From NCBI RefSeq assembly GCF_002155145.1, contig NZ_CP021323.1, positions 2,914,001 to 2,978,000 on the forward strand: a stretch of DNA of 64,000 bases, given 5' to 3'. The translations under genes and the position numbers were made by a program. This DNA is from Kushneria konosiri (lineage in GTDB: Bacteria > Pseudomonadota > Gammaproteobacteria > Pseudomonadales > Halomonadaceae). The notes beneath the pieces are model-generated. The model ran no database searches and was not told where the DNA came from. It saw only the letters and a list, made by a program, of their open reading frames with translations. This document shows, one piece after another, positions 1-7,716 of the stretch; position 1 is the stretch's first letter; each line of letters starts with the position of its first letter.

Positions 1-1055
1 CTCAAGCGCCTGTTCATGATAACCGGTTCTTCACGCTGTTGAAAAAAGGCGCGTGCGGTCAGTACCAGGACGATAAACGTCGTGATCTTGATGCCACTGG
101 CAGTAGAGCTGGGCCCGCCGCCAATAAACATCAGCATCATCGTGATCAAGGATGATGGGAGCGTCATGGCCCCCGTATCCACGGTGTTGAATCCGGCGGT
201 GCGAGGGGTCACTGCCTGAAACCAGCCGGCCAGCAGACGATCGCTGGTGCTGTCGAGCTGACCCAGCGTGCCACTGTTGTGCCACTCGAGCGTGGTAATA
301 CAGGCAAAGGCCACCATGTTGAGCAGCAAGGTAGCAATCAGAATCAGGCGGCTCTGGGTGGACAGGCGTGACCAGGTACGCTTTTCATGAAGATCGGCCA
401 GTACTGCAAATCCCAGCCCGCCAATGATAAACAGTGCCGAGATGGTGACGTTGACCAGTGGGTTGCCGACTTCACTCATCAGACTGTCTGCGTGAGTGGA
501 GAAACCGGCGTTGTTAAAGGCGGATACCGCATGAAAAAAACTTTCCCACAGCCCGATGCGCCACCCGCTTTCGGGCACCCAGTGCATGGCCAGCAGCAAT
601 GTCCCTGCGATTTCAACGATCATGGCATAAAGTGCCACGGTACGTACCAGACGGCCGATTTCACCCACCGAAGACTGATTGAGACTCTCTCTCACCAGGC
701 TTTGCTGGGACATGGGCAGGCGCCCTCCCAGCATGATGACGGTCAGTGCGGCAAAGGTCATGAAGCCCAGACCGCCGACCTGAATCAATACCAGCACGAT
801 CAACTGACCCCAGAAGCTCAGATCGGCTCCGGTATTGATCACGCCAAGACCCGTTACGGTGACCGCCGAGGTGGCTGTAAACAGTGCGTCCAGCCAGCCC
901 ACGCCATGCGTGGTCGATATTGGTAGCTTGAGCAGCAGGGTGCCGATCAGGCTCAGGGTCACAAAGCCCAGCAGCAGGATTTCAGGGGGGTGGAGCTGTA
1001 GTATCACTCCTCTTGGAGAACGCCGTGCCGGCCGACGCAGTCGCTTCAATGCCAT
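1..1055 (-). CDS. ktrB: KtrB/TrkH-family K+ channel subunit, C-terminus cut off
   Basis: Integral membrane subunit of a Ktr/Trk potassium uptake system. The gene reads from an ATG at 1055 towards the window edge, so about 351 residues are visible and the C-terminus is missing. The four pore-loop motifs of the family are seen in order: TSAVTVTGL, SAFNNAGFS, TPRTAGFNT and GPSSTASGIK, each contributing to the K+ filter, separated by hydrophobic helices. It starts 2 nt after the ktrA stop, so the two are almost certainly co-transcribed and form one complex, with KtrA as the cytoplasmic gating ring. Such systems are central to the first phase of osmoadaptation in halophiles. The ribosome binding site is weak, which fits translational coupling to ktrA. 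The family is certain; the Ktr rather than Trk label rests on the short single-RCK-copy KtrA partner. Confidence 0.88.
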   Translation of the reverse strand, partial: MALKRLRRPARRSPRGVILQLHPPEILLLGFVTLSLIGTLLLKLPISTTHGVGWLDALFTATSAVTVTGLGVINTGADLSFWGQLIVLVLIQVGGLGFMTFAALTVIMLGGRLPMSQQSLVRESLNQSSVGEIGRLVRTVALYAMIVEIAGTLLLAMHWVPESGWRIGLWESFFHAVSAFNNAGFSTHADSLMSEVGNPLVNVTISALFIIGGLGFAVLADLHEKRTWSRLSTQSRLILIATLLLNMVAFACITTLEWHNSGTLGQLDSTSDRLLAGWFQAVTPRTAGFNTVDTGAMTLPSSLITMMLMFIGGGPSSTASGIKITTFIVLVLTARAFFQQREEPVIMNRRL

Positions 1056-1057
1056 GG

Positions 1058-1714
1058 TCAGGCTTTCGCATCAAAGCGCTTGAGTGCATCAAGGTCACCG
1101 ATCAGGATGACATGATCCCCGGCCCTGAGATCGGCATTGTTGTCGGGAGAGCAGTCAAGGTTATCGTCGCGCTTGATGGCCACCAGCCTTGCCGATTCGT
1201 TTTCATGCAGGTGCATGATGCCTCCCTCACCCTGATGCTCGACCAGTGCCTGGGTAATCTCGACCTCAATGACGTACTGGCCATCACCCAGAGAAATCAT
1301 GTCGACCACGGTACGGTGATTGATGCTTTGTGCCACATGGATACCCTGGTCGTGCTCTGGATAGACGATATGGTCGACGCCCAGGTGTTCCAGCAGCTTG
1401 TAATGGTCATCCGATAGTGCTCTGACCCAAAGCTCCTGCACTTCTCGAGTACTGACGTGCATGGCGCATAGCACGCTGCTCTCGATGGTATCCAGATCAA
1501 TCAGGACCGCATCGAATCTTTTCAGATCCAGCTCATCAAGTGCCCGTTCATCCTTTGGGTCGGCAATGACGGTATGCGTCAGCTGGTTGGCGAGGGCATC
1601 CACCCGGCCTTCATCGTGGTCGATGCCCAAAACCTCGTGTTCCTGACGCACCAGCTCAAGGGCCACCGTCATCCCAAAATAACCCAGGCCAATCACGGCA
1701 TACTGACGACTCAT
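1058..1714 (-). CDS. ktrA: KtrA potassium channel regulatory subunit (RCK)
   Basis: Cytoplasmic nucleotide-binding regulator of the K+ channel encoded next to it. The 218 residues hold one RCK_N Rossmann domain, with GLGYFG at residues 9-14 and an acidic residue after the second strand (GIDHDE), followed by a C-terminal RCK_C (TrkA_C) domain from about residue 135. A single RCK_N/RCK_C copy is the KtrA architecture; TrkA proper has two. In the family, ATP/ADP or NAD(H) binding to an octameric ring opens or closes the KtrB dimer. The start overlaps the upstream SIMPL gene by four bases (ATGA), and the stop is 2 nt before ktrB, so the three genes form a tight operon. Confidence 0.93.
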   Translation of the reverse strand: MSRQYAVIGLGYFGMTVALELVRQEHEVLGIDHDEGRVDALANQLTHTVIADPKDERALDELDLKRFDAVLIDLDTIESSVLCAMHVSTREVQELWVRALSDDHYKLLEHLGVDHIVYPEHDQGIHVAQSINHRTVVDMISLGDGQYVIEVEITQALVEHQGEGGIMHLHENESARLVAIKRDDNLDCSPDNNADLRAGDHVILIGDLDALKRFDAKA

Positions 1715-2481
1715 GGCCGCTCCCCGCTGGCTGATGTGTTGAGCGACCAGTTGACCATGACACCGGCATCCACGCTGATGGTGCCCGGTGTATATGTTGC
1801 ACTGTCGGCCTGTTCGGTGCGGGCCGAGGCCATCATCATCGGGCGCAGGACCGGTGAACGGGTTTCCTGAATACGATCAACGCTGCCCAGTGTCACGGAA
1901 AGCGCATCTGCCATCAGTTCTGCCTTCTGGTGCGCTCTGGCCAGAGCCTTTTTCAGCGCCTTGTCCTCGACGGCTTCACGATCGCTGACGTCGTAACGGA
2001 TGCCTTCCAGACGATCGATGCCGTTGGCAAACAAGGCATCGATGACCCCGGGCAGCGTTGTCAGATCGTTGATGTCGATATCCAGATTACGTTCGATGAC
2101 CACACGCTCCTTGAGGGGCGCGGTCTGGTTGTTGTCCTGTAGCTGCTGTTCGTTGTACACACTCAGATTGCCGGCATGCAGATGGTCATTGTCGATGCCC
2201 ATGCTGTTCAAAGCCTTGATGACCGCCGTGCTGCGCTTTTCCAGCTTCTCGCGCGCCTGTGTCGTGTCATCACCATCGCGCTTGCTGCCCATTTCCACCA
2301 GAGGGGTGGCTTCTACCAGCACCGCATTGAGGGTCGCGCGGTCAGGTAATACATCAATGCTGGCGCTGGCCTGAACCTCGATCTGTCGGGATGGGGTCGC
2401 CTCGGCCGCCGTCGCGGGCAGGACGGGCAAGCTCATGGCAAACAGGGCCAGAAGTGCCGGGAGACGCTTTGAAACGGACAT
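1711..2481 (-). CDS. Periplasmic SIMPL-domain (DUF541) protein
   Basis: Secreted protein of 256 residues with a cleavable signal peptide (hydrophobic stretch LLALFAMSLPVLPATAA) and a SIMPL/DUF541 domain filling the mature part. Typical features are a start like QIEVQASASIDVLPDRATL, the alternation of beta strands with long helices, and KALARAHQKAELMADAL near residue 200. Family members such as E. coli YggE are linked to resistance to oxidative or envelope stress, but the biochemical function is not known. The start at 2481 was chosen because GGAG lies 10 nt upstream and the signal peptide follows directly; an upstream in-frame ATG at 2541 would add 20 polar residues before the signal. It is first in the operon with ktrA and ktrB, which is an unusual partner for K+ uptake. 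Confidence 0.85.
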   Translation of the reverse strand: MSVSKRLPALLALFAMSLPVLPATAAEATPSRQIEVQASASIDVLPDRATLNAVLVEATPLVEMGSKRDGDDTTQAREKLEKRSTAVIKALNSMGIDNDHLHAGNLSVYNEQQLQDNNQTAPLKERVVIERNLDIDINDLTTLPGVIDALFANGIDRLEGIRYDVSDREAVEDKALKKALARAHQKAELMADALSVTLGSVDRIQETRSPVLRPMMMASARTEQADSATYTPGTISVDAGVMVNWSLNTSASGERP

Positions 2482-2767
2482 TGGGCTGAAGCTCCATGCA
2501 AGGGCATCATCTGCGCAATCAAAGGACGATGATGGTGTCAAAGGGATTCTGAAATGACTCTGGAGGACAATGCTGTCCGAGATAGTAAAGAGGCCATGGC
2601 GTGAAGTGCAACGCTCTGTACAGGAGATATTTTACAGCTGTCTGAAAAGTTTCCAGGTCGTTTGATGCGATATTTGCCTCATCAGGCGTGCCGGATCATG
2701 ATGAACGTCGCGGGCAATGTCCCGCATCACGCTACCGTTTTTTGATCAGTCAGGACAATACATCAGG

Positions 2768-3874
2768 ATGCATGTGAGTAAACGATGGCTTGCAGGTCTC
2801 GCGCTGGGTGTTTTTTCACTCTCGGCGCAGGCGGACATTACGGTACATGATATCGAAGGCCGGGATGTCACCCTTGAAAAGCCGGCGGAACATATCGTAC
2901 TGGCCGAAGGGCGCCAGTTGATTGCATTGTCATTGCTGGACAAGGACCCGGTCCACTGGCTGCTGGGCTGGGGCAGTGACATGAAACGTTCTCCCGAACT
3001 TTATGACATCTACCACAGGCGTGCGCCCGAGCTTGATGACTTGCCCATCGTGGGGGATGGCCCCGGGCCGGGCAGCATCTCGGTGGAAAAGATCATCTCG
3101 ATGAACCCCGATGCGGTTGTACTGAGCCGCTCGCAGATTCCGGTCTCTCAGGGGCAGGAGCTCATGCACCAGCTTGACGCCGCCGGTATTCCTGTCGTGT
3201 TCATCGATTTTGCCACCGACCCTCTGGATGACACGGTCCCCAGCCTGCGAGCGCTGGGGACGCTGCTGGGACGTGAGGATCAGGCAGAGCGCTATATCCG
3301 CTTTTATGAGAAAAAGCGTCAGGCCGTACTGGATCGGGTCAGGCAGGAGTCAAAAGCCGACAAGCCCACGGTCATGATAGAAACCCATGCGGGTATGAGC
3401 GAGTGCTGCAACTCTCCCGGGCAGGGCAGTTTCGACTATTTTGCCAAACGTCTGGGCGTTGAGAACATTGGCGCCGATGTGCTCAAGGGCAAGAGTGGGC
3501 GTATCGATCCTGAATATGTCCTGACGCGGGACCCGGATGTCTACATTGCCACTGGCGGAGGCTATCTACGTCGCGTCAACGGCCTGGTGCTGGGGCCGGA
3601 GGTCAGTGAAAGCGAGGCCCGGCAATCCCTTGAGCATATTCTTGAGCGTCCGCTGATCGGTCATTTGAGCGCTGTAGAAAATGGACGGGTTCATGGGCTG
3701 TATCATCATCTCATCAACACCCCGCTCAATATTCTGGTACTGGAACAGATGGCCAAATGGAGCTATCCCGACCTGTTTCAGGATATCGATGCTCAAAAGA
3801 CACTGGAAGAGATCAACGAGCACTACATCAGTGACCCGTTCAAGGGGACACTGTGGGTCGATCTGGATAAGTAG
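2768..3874 (+). CDS. Periplasmic binding protein of the iron-chelate/corrinoid class
   Basis: Type III periplasmic binding protein (PF01497 fold: two lobes joined by a rigid helix), 368 residues. A signal peptide covers about residues 1-22, ending SLSAQA. The mature part starts with ITVHDIEGRDVTL, typical of FecB/BtuF-like proteins, followed by HIVLAEGRQLIALSLL. ATG 2768 is preferred over 2717 because it places the signal peptide at the N-terminus, with AGGA 11 nt upstream. No permease or ATPase gene is adjacent, so it is an orphan binding protein. Convergent cobO makes a corrinoid or another metal chelate a reasonable guess, but iron-siderophore binding is as likely. The CC pair in SECCNSPGQG (around residue 217) is distinctive. 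Confidence 0.8.
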   Translation: MHVSKRWLAGLALGVFSLSAQADITVHDIEGRDVTLEKPAEHIVLAEGRQLIALSLLDKDPVHWLLGWGSDMKRSPELYDIYHRRAPELDDLPIVGDGPGPGSISVEKIISMNPDAVVLSRSQIPVSQGQELMHQLDAAGIPVVFIDFATDPLDDTVPSLRALGTLLGREDQAERYIRFYEKKRQAVLDRVRQESKADKPTVMIETHAGMSECCNSPGQGSFDYFAKRLGVENIGADVLKGKSGRIDPEYVLTRDPDVYIATGGGYLRRVNGLVLGPEVSESEARQSLEHILERPLIGHLSAVENGRVHGLYHHLINTPLNILVLEQMAKWSYPDLFQDIDAQKTLEEINEHYISDPFKGTLWVDLDK

Positions 3875-3880
3875 GCCAAA

Positions 3881-3905
3881 ACGGCGCCATCAAAAATGAC
3901 GCCGT
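3881..3905. terminator. Weak hairpin between convergent genes
   Basis: Stem ACGGCG/CGCCGT with a 13-nt loop lies between the binding-protein gene and cobO, which converge here. There are short A and T tracts but no clean U-run, so termination in either direction is possible but weakly supported. Confidence 0.35.
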
Positions 3906-3924
3906 CCTTATCAGATGGCGCGAT

Positions 3925-4533
3925 CTAGTAGTCGAGCCCGCGTCGTGCCTTCAAGCCGTTATTGAAGGCATGGCGTGTCTCCTGCATTTCAGTAATGGTA
4001 TCGGCCATGGCCATCAGCTCACGATGGGCATTGCGCCCGGTAACGATGACGCTCTGTTCGACAGGACGGTTTTGCAGTGCCGTTTTCACCGACTCGATAT
4101 CGAGATAGCCGAACTTCAGCATATAAGTGATCTCGTCGAGAACGACCAGATAAATATTCGGGTCATTCAGCAGGCGGCTGGCGTGTTGCCAGACCGCCTC
4201 ACAGGCCTCACGGTCGGTCTCCCGCTTCTGGGTCTCCCAGGTAAAGCCGGTGCCCATGGTGGCGACCTGCAGGTTTGGGTCATCCTGAAGCCGCTGGCGC
4301 TCGCCGCATTCCCACTCACCCTTGATGAACTGAATGACTCCCACGCCATAGCCATAGCCCAGCGCGCGCGTCACCGTGCCCCAGGCCGAGGTGGTCTTGC
4401 CCTTGCCGTTGCCGGTAAGGATCAGAAGCTGCCCACGTTCTTCACTGGCGTTGGCCACCCGTTCATCCACGTGGCTTTTCAGTTTCTCCATGGCGCGCTG
4501 GTGGCGGGCCTGGCGTTGTTCGTCGTTACTCAT
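3925..4533 (-). CDS. cobO: Cob(I)yrinic acid a,c-diamide adenosyltransferase
   Basis: ATP:corrinoid adenosyltransferase of the CobA/CobO/BtuR family, which transfers the 5'-deoxyadenosyl group of ATP to Co(I) corrinoids in cytoplasmic cobalamin synthesis or salvage. The 202 residues match the family length. The Walker A motif GNGKGKTT is at residues 41-48, the Walker B-like segment VVLDEITYML is near 130-140, and the C-terminal TEMQETRHAFNNGLKARRGLDY region carries the family's usual ending (GxxARxGID). No other cobalamin genes are visible, so it may serve salvage. It converges with the periplasmic binding protein gene. Confidence 0.94.
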   Translation of the reverse strand: MSNDEQRQARHQRAMEKLKSHVDERVANASEERGQLLILTGNGKGKTTSAWGTVTRALGYGYGVGVIQFIKGEWECGERQRLQDDPNLQVATMGTGFTWETQKRETDREACEAVWQHASRLLNDPNIYLVVLDEITYMLKFGYLDIESVKTALQNRPVEQSVIVTGRNAHRELMAMADTITEMQETRHAFNNGLKARRGLDY

Positions 4534-4581
4534 GTCATGACGTCCTGTGACCTGAAAACATGCTGTCGTGGCACCGTCGGC

Positions 4582-5802
4582 TTACAGCGACAGAAACAGA
4601 CCCGCAAGCGAGGCGCTCATCAGATTGGAGAGGGTGCCTGCCAGAATCGCCTTTGGCCCCAGGCGTGCCACATCGCCACGCCGGGAAGGCGCCATGACAG
4701 CGAGACCGCCCATCAAAATGGCGATGGAGGAGATATTGGCAAAGCCACACAGTGCAAAGGTGATGATGGCCTGTGTATGCTCGCTCAAGCTGCCCTCAAA
4801 CCCTGTAAAGGAAGCGAAGGCGACGAATTCATTGAGGATCGTCTTCTGACCGATGAAGTTGCCGGCGGCCACGGCTTCCGACCAGGGCACCCCGATCAGC
4901 CAGGCCACGGGTGAGAAGATGTAGCCCAGAATCAGCTGCAGGGTCAGATCCTCAAAACCGAACAGCCCACCGATACCGGTAAGAATGGCATTGACCAGCG
5001 CGATCAGGCTGACGAAGGCCAGCAGCATGCCACCCACATTGAGTGCGAGCTGTACACCTGTGCTGGCGCCGGTCGCGGCCGCATCAATGACGTTGGCCAG
5101 CTTTTCATCATTTTCAGCGGTCGACACGTTGGTGTCATGCTGCGGCGTCTCGGTTTCCGGCAGCATCATCTTGGCCGTTAAAAGCCCGCCCGGTGCCGAC
5201 ATGAAAGATGCCGCGATCAGATATTGAAGGTTGACTCCCATGGCGGCATAGCCCGCCAGTACGCCACCGGCCACGCTTGCAAGGCCACCGACCATGACTG
5301 CGAAAAGCTCCGAGCGGGTCATGTTGGCAATAAAGGGACGAATGACCAGCGGGGCTTCTGTCTGGCCAACGAAGATGTTGGCCGCCGCGGACAGGGATTC
5401 CGGACGGCTGGTGCCCATCAGCTTCTGAATGCCGCCGCCAAGAATATTGACCACCCAGCGCATGATGCCCACGTAATACAGTACGGAGACCAGCGAGGAG
5501 AAGAAGACAATGACCGAGAGCACCTGAATGGCAAAGATGAAGCCGTTATTGCCACCCGCCAGTGAGCCGAACAGAAATGAGATGCCATCACCGGCACTGT
5601 CGATCACGGCCTGAACGCCGCCCGACATGCCCATCAGGATGTGTTGGCCCACCGGCACATAAAGCACGAACAGCGCAAAGCCCGCCTGCAGGACAAAGGC
5701 CCAGAATACGGTACGTAGACGAATGGCGCGGCGGTTTTCGGAAAAGATAAAGGCAACGGCCAGCACAAAAACGATGCCGACCAGTCCCATCAGAATTTGC
5801 AT
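4582..5802 (-). CDS. nupC: NupC-family concentrative nucleoside transporter
   Basis: Inner-membrane cation-coupled nucleoside symporter of the CNT family, 406 residues. The N-terminal hydrophobic repeats, the SAAANIFVGQTEAPLVIRPF segment (the GQTEAPL hairpin motif), the GGLASVAGGVLAGY gate region and the NEFVAF motif near residue 320 are hallmarks of CNT carriers. ATG 5802 was chosen because GGGAG lies 9 nt upstream; the in-frame extension to 5883 has no transporter character. It lies 48 nt downstream of cobO on the same strand but is transcribed first, so the pair could share a transcript. It is divergent from the BCCT gene across a 239-nt region. Confidence 0.9.
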   Translation of the reverse strand: MQILMGLVGIVFVLAVAFIFSENRRAIRLRTVFWAFVLQAGFALFVLYVPVGQHILMGMSGGVQAVIDSAGDGISFLFGSLAGGNNGFIFAIQVLSVIVFFSSLVSVLYYVGIMRWVVNILGGGIQKLMGTSRPESLSAAANIFVGQTEAPLVIRPFIANMTRSELFAVMVGGLASVAGGVLAGYAAMGVNLQYLIAASFMSAPGGLLTAKMMLPETETPQHDTNVSTAENDEKLANVIDAAATGASTGVQLALNVGGMLLAFVSLIALVNAILTGIGGLFGFEDLTLQLILGYIFSPVAWLIGVPWSEAVAAGNFIGQKTILNEFVAFASFTGFEGSLSEHTQAIITFALCGFANISSIAILMGGLAVMAPSRRGDVARLGPKAILAGTLSNLMSASLAGLFLSL

Positions 5803-6041
5803 GTGCAGCAACTCCCGGTCTGTATTGTTGATTGTTCCAGGGAACAACGTGCTCTTTCGTGTCGCCCGGGCGATATGGCGCACACCTTACCAGATTGAGG
5901 GCCGGGCGCACGGGCCAGAGGTCGGTTGAAAGCCCGAGGCTCTGAGATCGCGCAATTATGGACGGATTTGAAATTTGAATATACCTGAAGGGAATCGATT
6001 GGTAGGGTAATCGCCTTTGCTCCCAATGGTGACCCTCCTTC

Positions 6042-7601
6042 ATGTCCTCCTCCGACTCTGCTCGAGTGCGCGGTCAACGTATCGTATTTGCACTCAGTGG
6101 TGGCCTGCTTGTGCTGTTTGTGATCGCGGCACTCATTGATATCAATAAAGTCAGCCGCTGGATCGATACCGCCTTTGGCTGGTCGACCCACTGGTTTGGT
6201 GCCTACTGGCAGCTCTGGATGCTGCTCAATCTCGTCATCGCGCTGGCGCTGGCATTGACCCGTTATGGTGATGTTCGTCTGGGCGGCAATGACAGTGAAG
6301 TCACCATGTCGACCTTTAACTGGCATGCCGTGATTCTCTGCGCGCTGCTGGGCGGCGGGGGTGTGTTCTGGTCGACGGCCGAGCCCATCTATCACTTCAT
6401 GTCCACGCCCCCGGCCTTTGACGGCGTTGACAGTGGCACGCCCGCAGCGGTAGGGCCAGCGTTGGCGCAGGCCTTTTTTCACTGGGGATTCAGTGCCTGG
6501 GCCTGTCTGGGCACGCTGTCGGCACTGGTCATGATTCATGCCCACTATCACGGCGGCATTCGACTGCGACCGCGCGCGCTGTTATATCCGTTTCTGGGGC
6601 AGAAGGTGGAAACGCACTGGCTGGGCATCGTGGCCGACGTCATCTGCATTCTTGGGGTCGCTGCGGGGACCATCGGCCCCATCGGGTTTCTGGCGACCCA
6701 GCTCGCCTATTCCTTCAATACGCTCTTCGGCTGGGCCGACAGCTATGTGCTGCAGCTGGCCATTCTGGGCGGGCTGGTCGTGATCTATACGCTATCAGCC
6801 GCCACGGGCCTGTCTCGTGGTATCCAGTGGCTTTCCAACTGCAACGTCTGGATTGTACTGGCGCTGTTTGTGCTGATCATGGTGGCAGGCCCCGGCACGT
6901 TCATCATTCACTCCATGATGGAGGGCTTTGCCAGCTACCTGGATCATTTCATCGATATGTCATTGTTGCGCGGCAGCGAGAACGAAGACTGGCTTGGGTA
7001 TTGGACGCTCTTTTTCTGGGGCTGGTTTATCAGTTTCGTCCCTTCAATGGCCATGTTTGTGGCGCGTATCTCCAAAGGCAGAACCCTGCGGGAGCTGGTC
7101 ATTGCCCTGGCCATTACCGCGCCGGTGGCGACCAATATCTGGTTTGCAACGCTGGGTGGGTCGGGCATTTTCTATGAGCTGCAAACGCCGGGTAGCGTCT
7201 CTGATCCATTGAATGCCGGCGGTCTGCCTGCCGCGCTGCTGGCGGTGACCAGTCAGCTGCCGCTGGCATTCATTATTGTTCCGGCATTTCTGGTGCTGAC
7301 GACGATCTTCGTGGCCACGACCGGTGACTCGATGGCCTATGCCATTGCCATGTCGGTCACCGGTGATGCCAGACCTTCGGCGTTTGTGCGCATTTTCTGG
7401 GCCATCTCCTTTGGTGTGGTCGCAGCGCTGTTGCTGATGATGGGTCAGGGCGGTATTGATGCGCTGCAGTCCGTCATCGTGATTGCGGCCGTGCCGGTAT
7501 CATTGCTGCTGCTGCCGCTGTTGTGGACCGGGCCGAGAGCGGCCTATGCCATGGCGCGCGATCAGGGCATCGCGACCGAGAAGCGTCCGAAGGGCGCATG
7601 A
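6042..7601 (+). CDS. BCCT-family transporter with altered aromatic box
   Basis: Secondary carrier of the betaine-choline-carnitine family, 519 residues with about 12 transmembrane helices. The signature region is present at residues 321-349 (WTLFFWGWFIS, then ARISKGRT), as are GVFWSTAEPIYHF and the glycine-rich helix 3. In characterised betaine carriers this helix-8 region carries the substrate tryptophans as WW-x-x-W. Here the first Trp (W328) is kept, but the other two are Phe (F329 and F332), followed by VPS where SPF is usual. The substrate may therefore not be a trimethylammonium compound. The C-terminal tail is short. It stands alone and is divergent from nupC. Confidence 0.88.
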   Translation: MSSSDSARVRGQRIVFALSGGLLVLFVIAALIDINKVSRWIDTAFGWSTHWFGAYWQLWMLLNLVIALALALTRYGDVRLGGNDSEVTMSTFNWHAVILCALLGGGGVFWSTAEPIYHFMSTPPAFDGVDSGTPAAVGPALAQAFFHWGFSAWACLGTLSALVMIHAHYHGGIRLRPRALLYPFLGQKVETHWLGIVADVICILGVAAGTIGPIGFLATQLAYSFNTLFGWADSYVLQLAILGGLVVIYTLSAATGLSRGIQWLSNCNVWIVLALFVLIMVAGPGTFIIHSMMEGFASYLDHFIDMSLLRGSENEDWLGYWTLFFWGWFISFVPSMAMFVARISKGRTLRELVIALAITAPVATNIWFATLGGSGIFYELQTPGSVSDPLNAGGLPAALLAVTSQLPLAFIIVPAFLVLTTIFVATTGDSMAYAIAMSVTGDARPSAFVRIFWAISFGVVAALLLMMGQGGIDALQSVIVIAAVPVSLLLLPLLWTGPRAAYAMARDQGIATEKRPKGA

Positions 7602-7635
7602 TCGAGCATTTAATGGCCTTCCAGCATCGTCATGC

Positions 7636-7665
7636 AAAAAGCCTCGCAACCGCGAGGCTTTTTTT
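7636..7665. terminator. Bidirectional rho-independent terminator
   Basis: AAAAAGCCTCGC and GCGAGGCTTTTTT pair across a 4-nt loop, with an A-tract before and a T-tract after. The site lies between the BCCT gene (+) and the antiporter gene (-) and can serve both. Confidence 0.9.
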
Positions 7666-7716
7666 GGCACAGCTTCCGAGGGACAAGGAGGGGCCGTGTG
7701 CCTGGGGCACGGTGGG

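Noticed and set aside
2482-2767. Cobalamin riboswitch before the chelate-binding protein
   Set aside because: No B12 box (GCCAGGAGACCTGCC-like) and no paired core was seen; the hairpins there are short.
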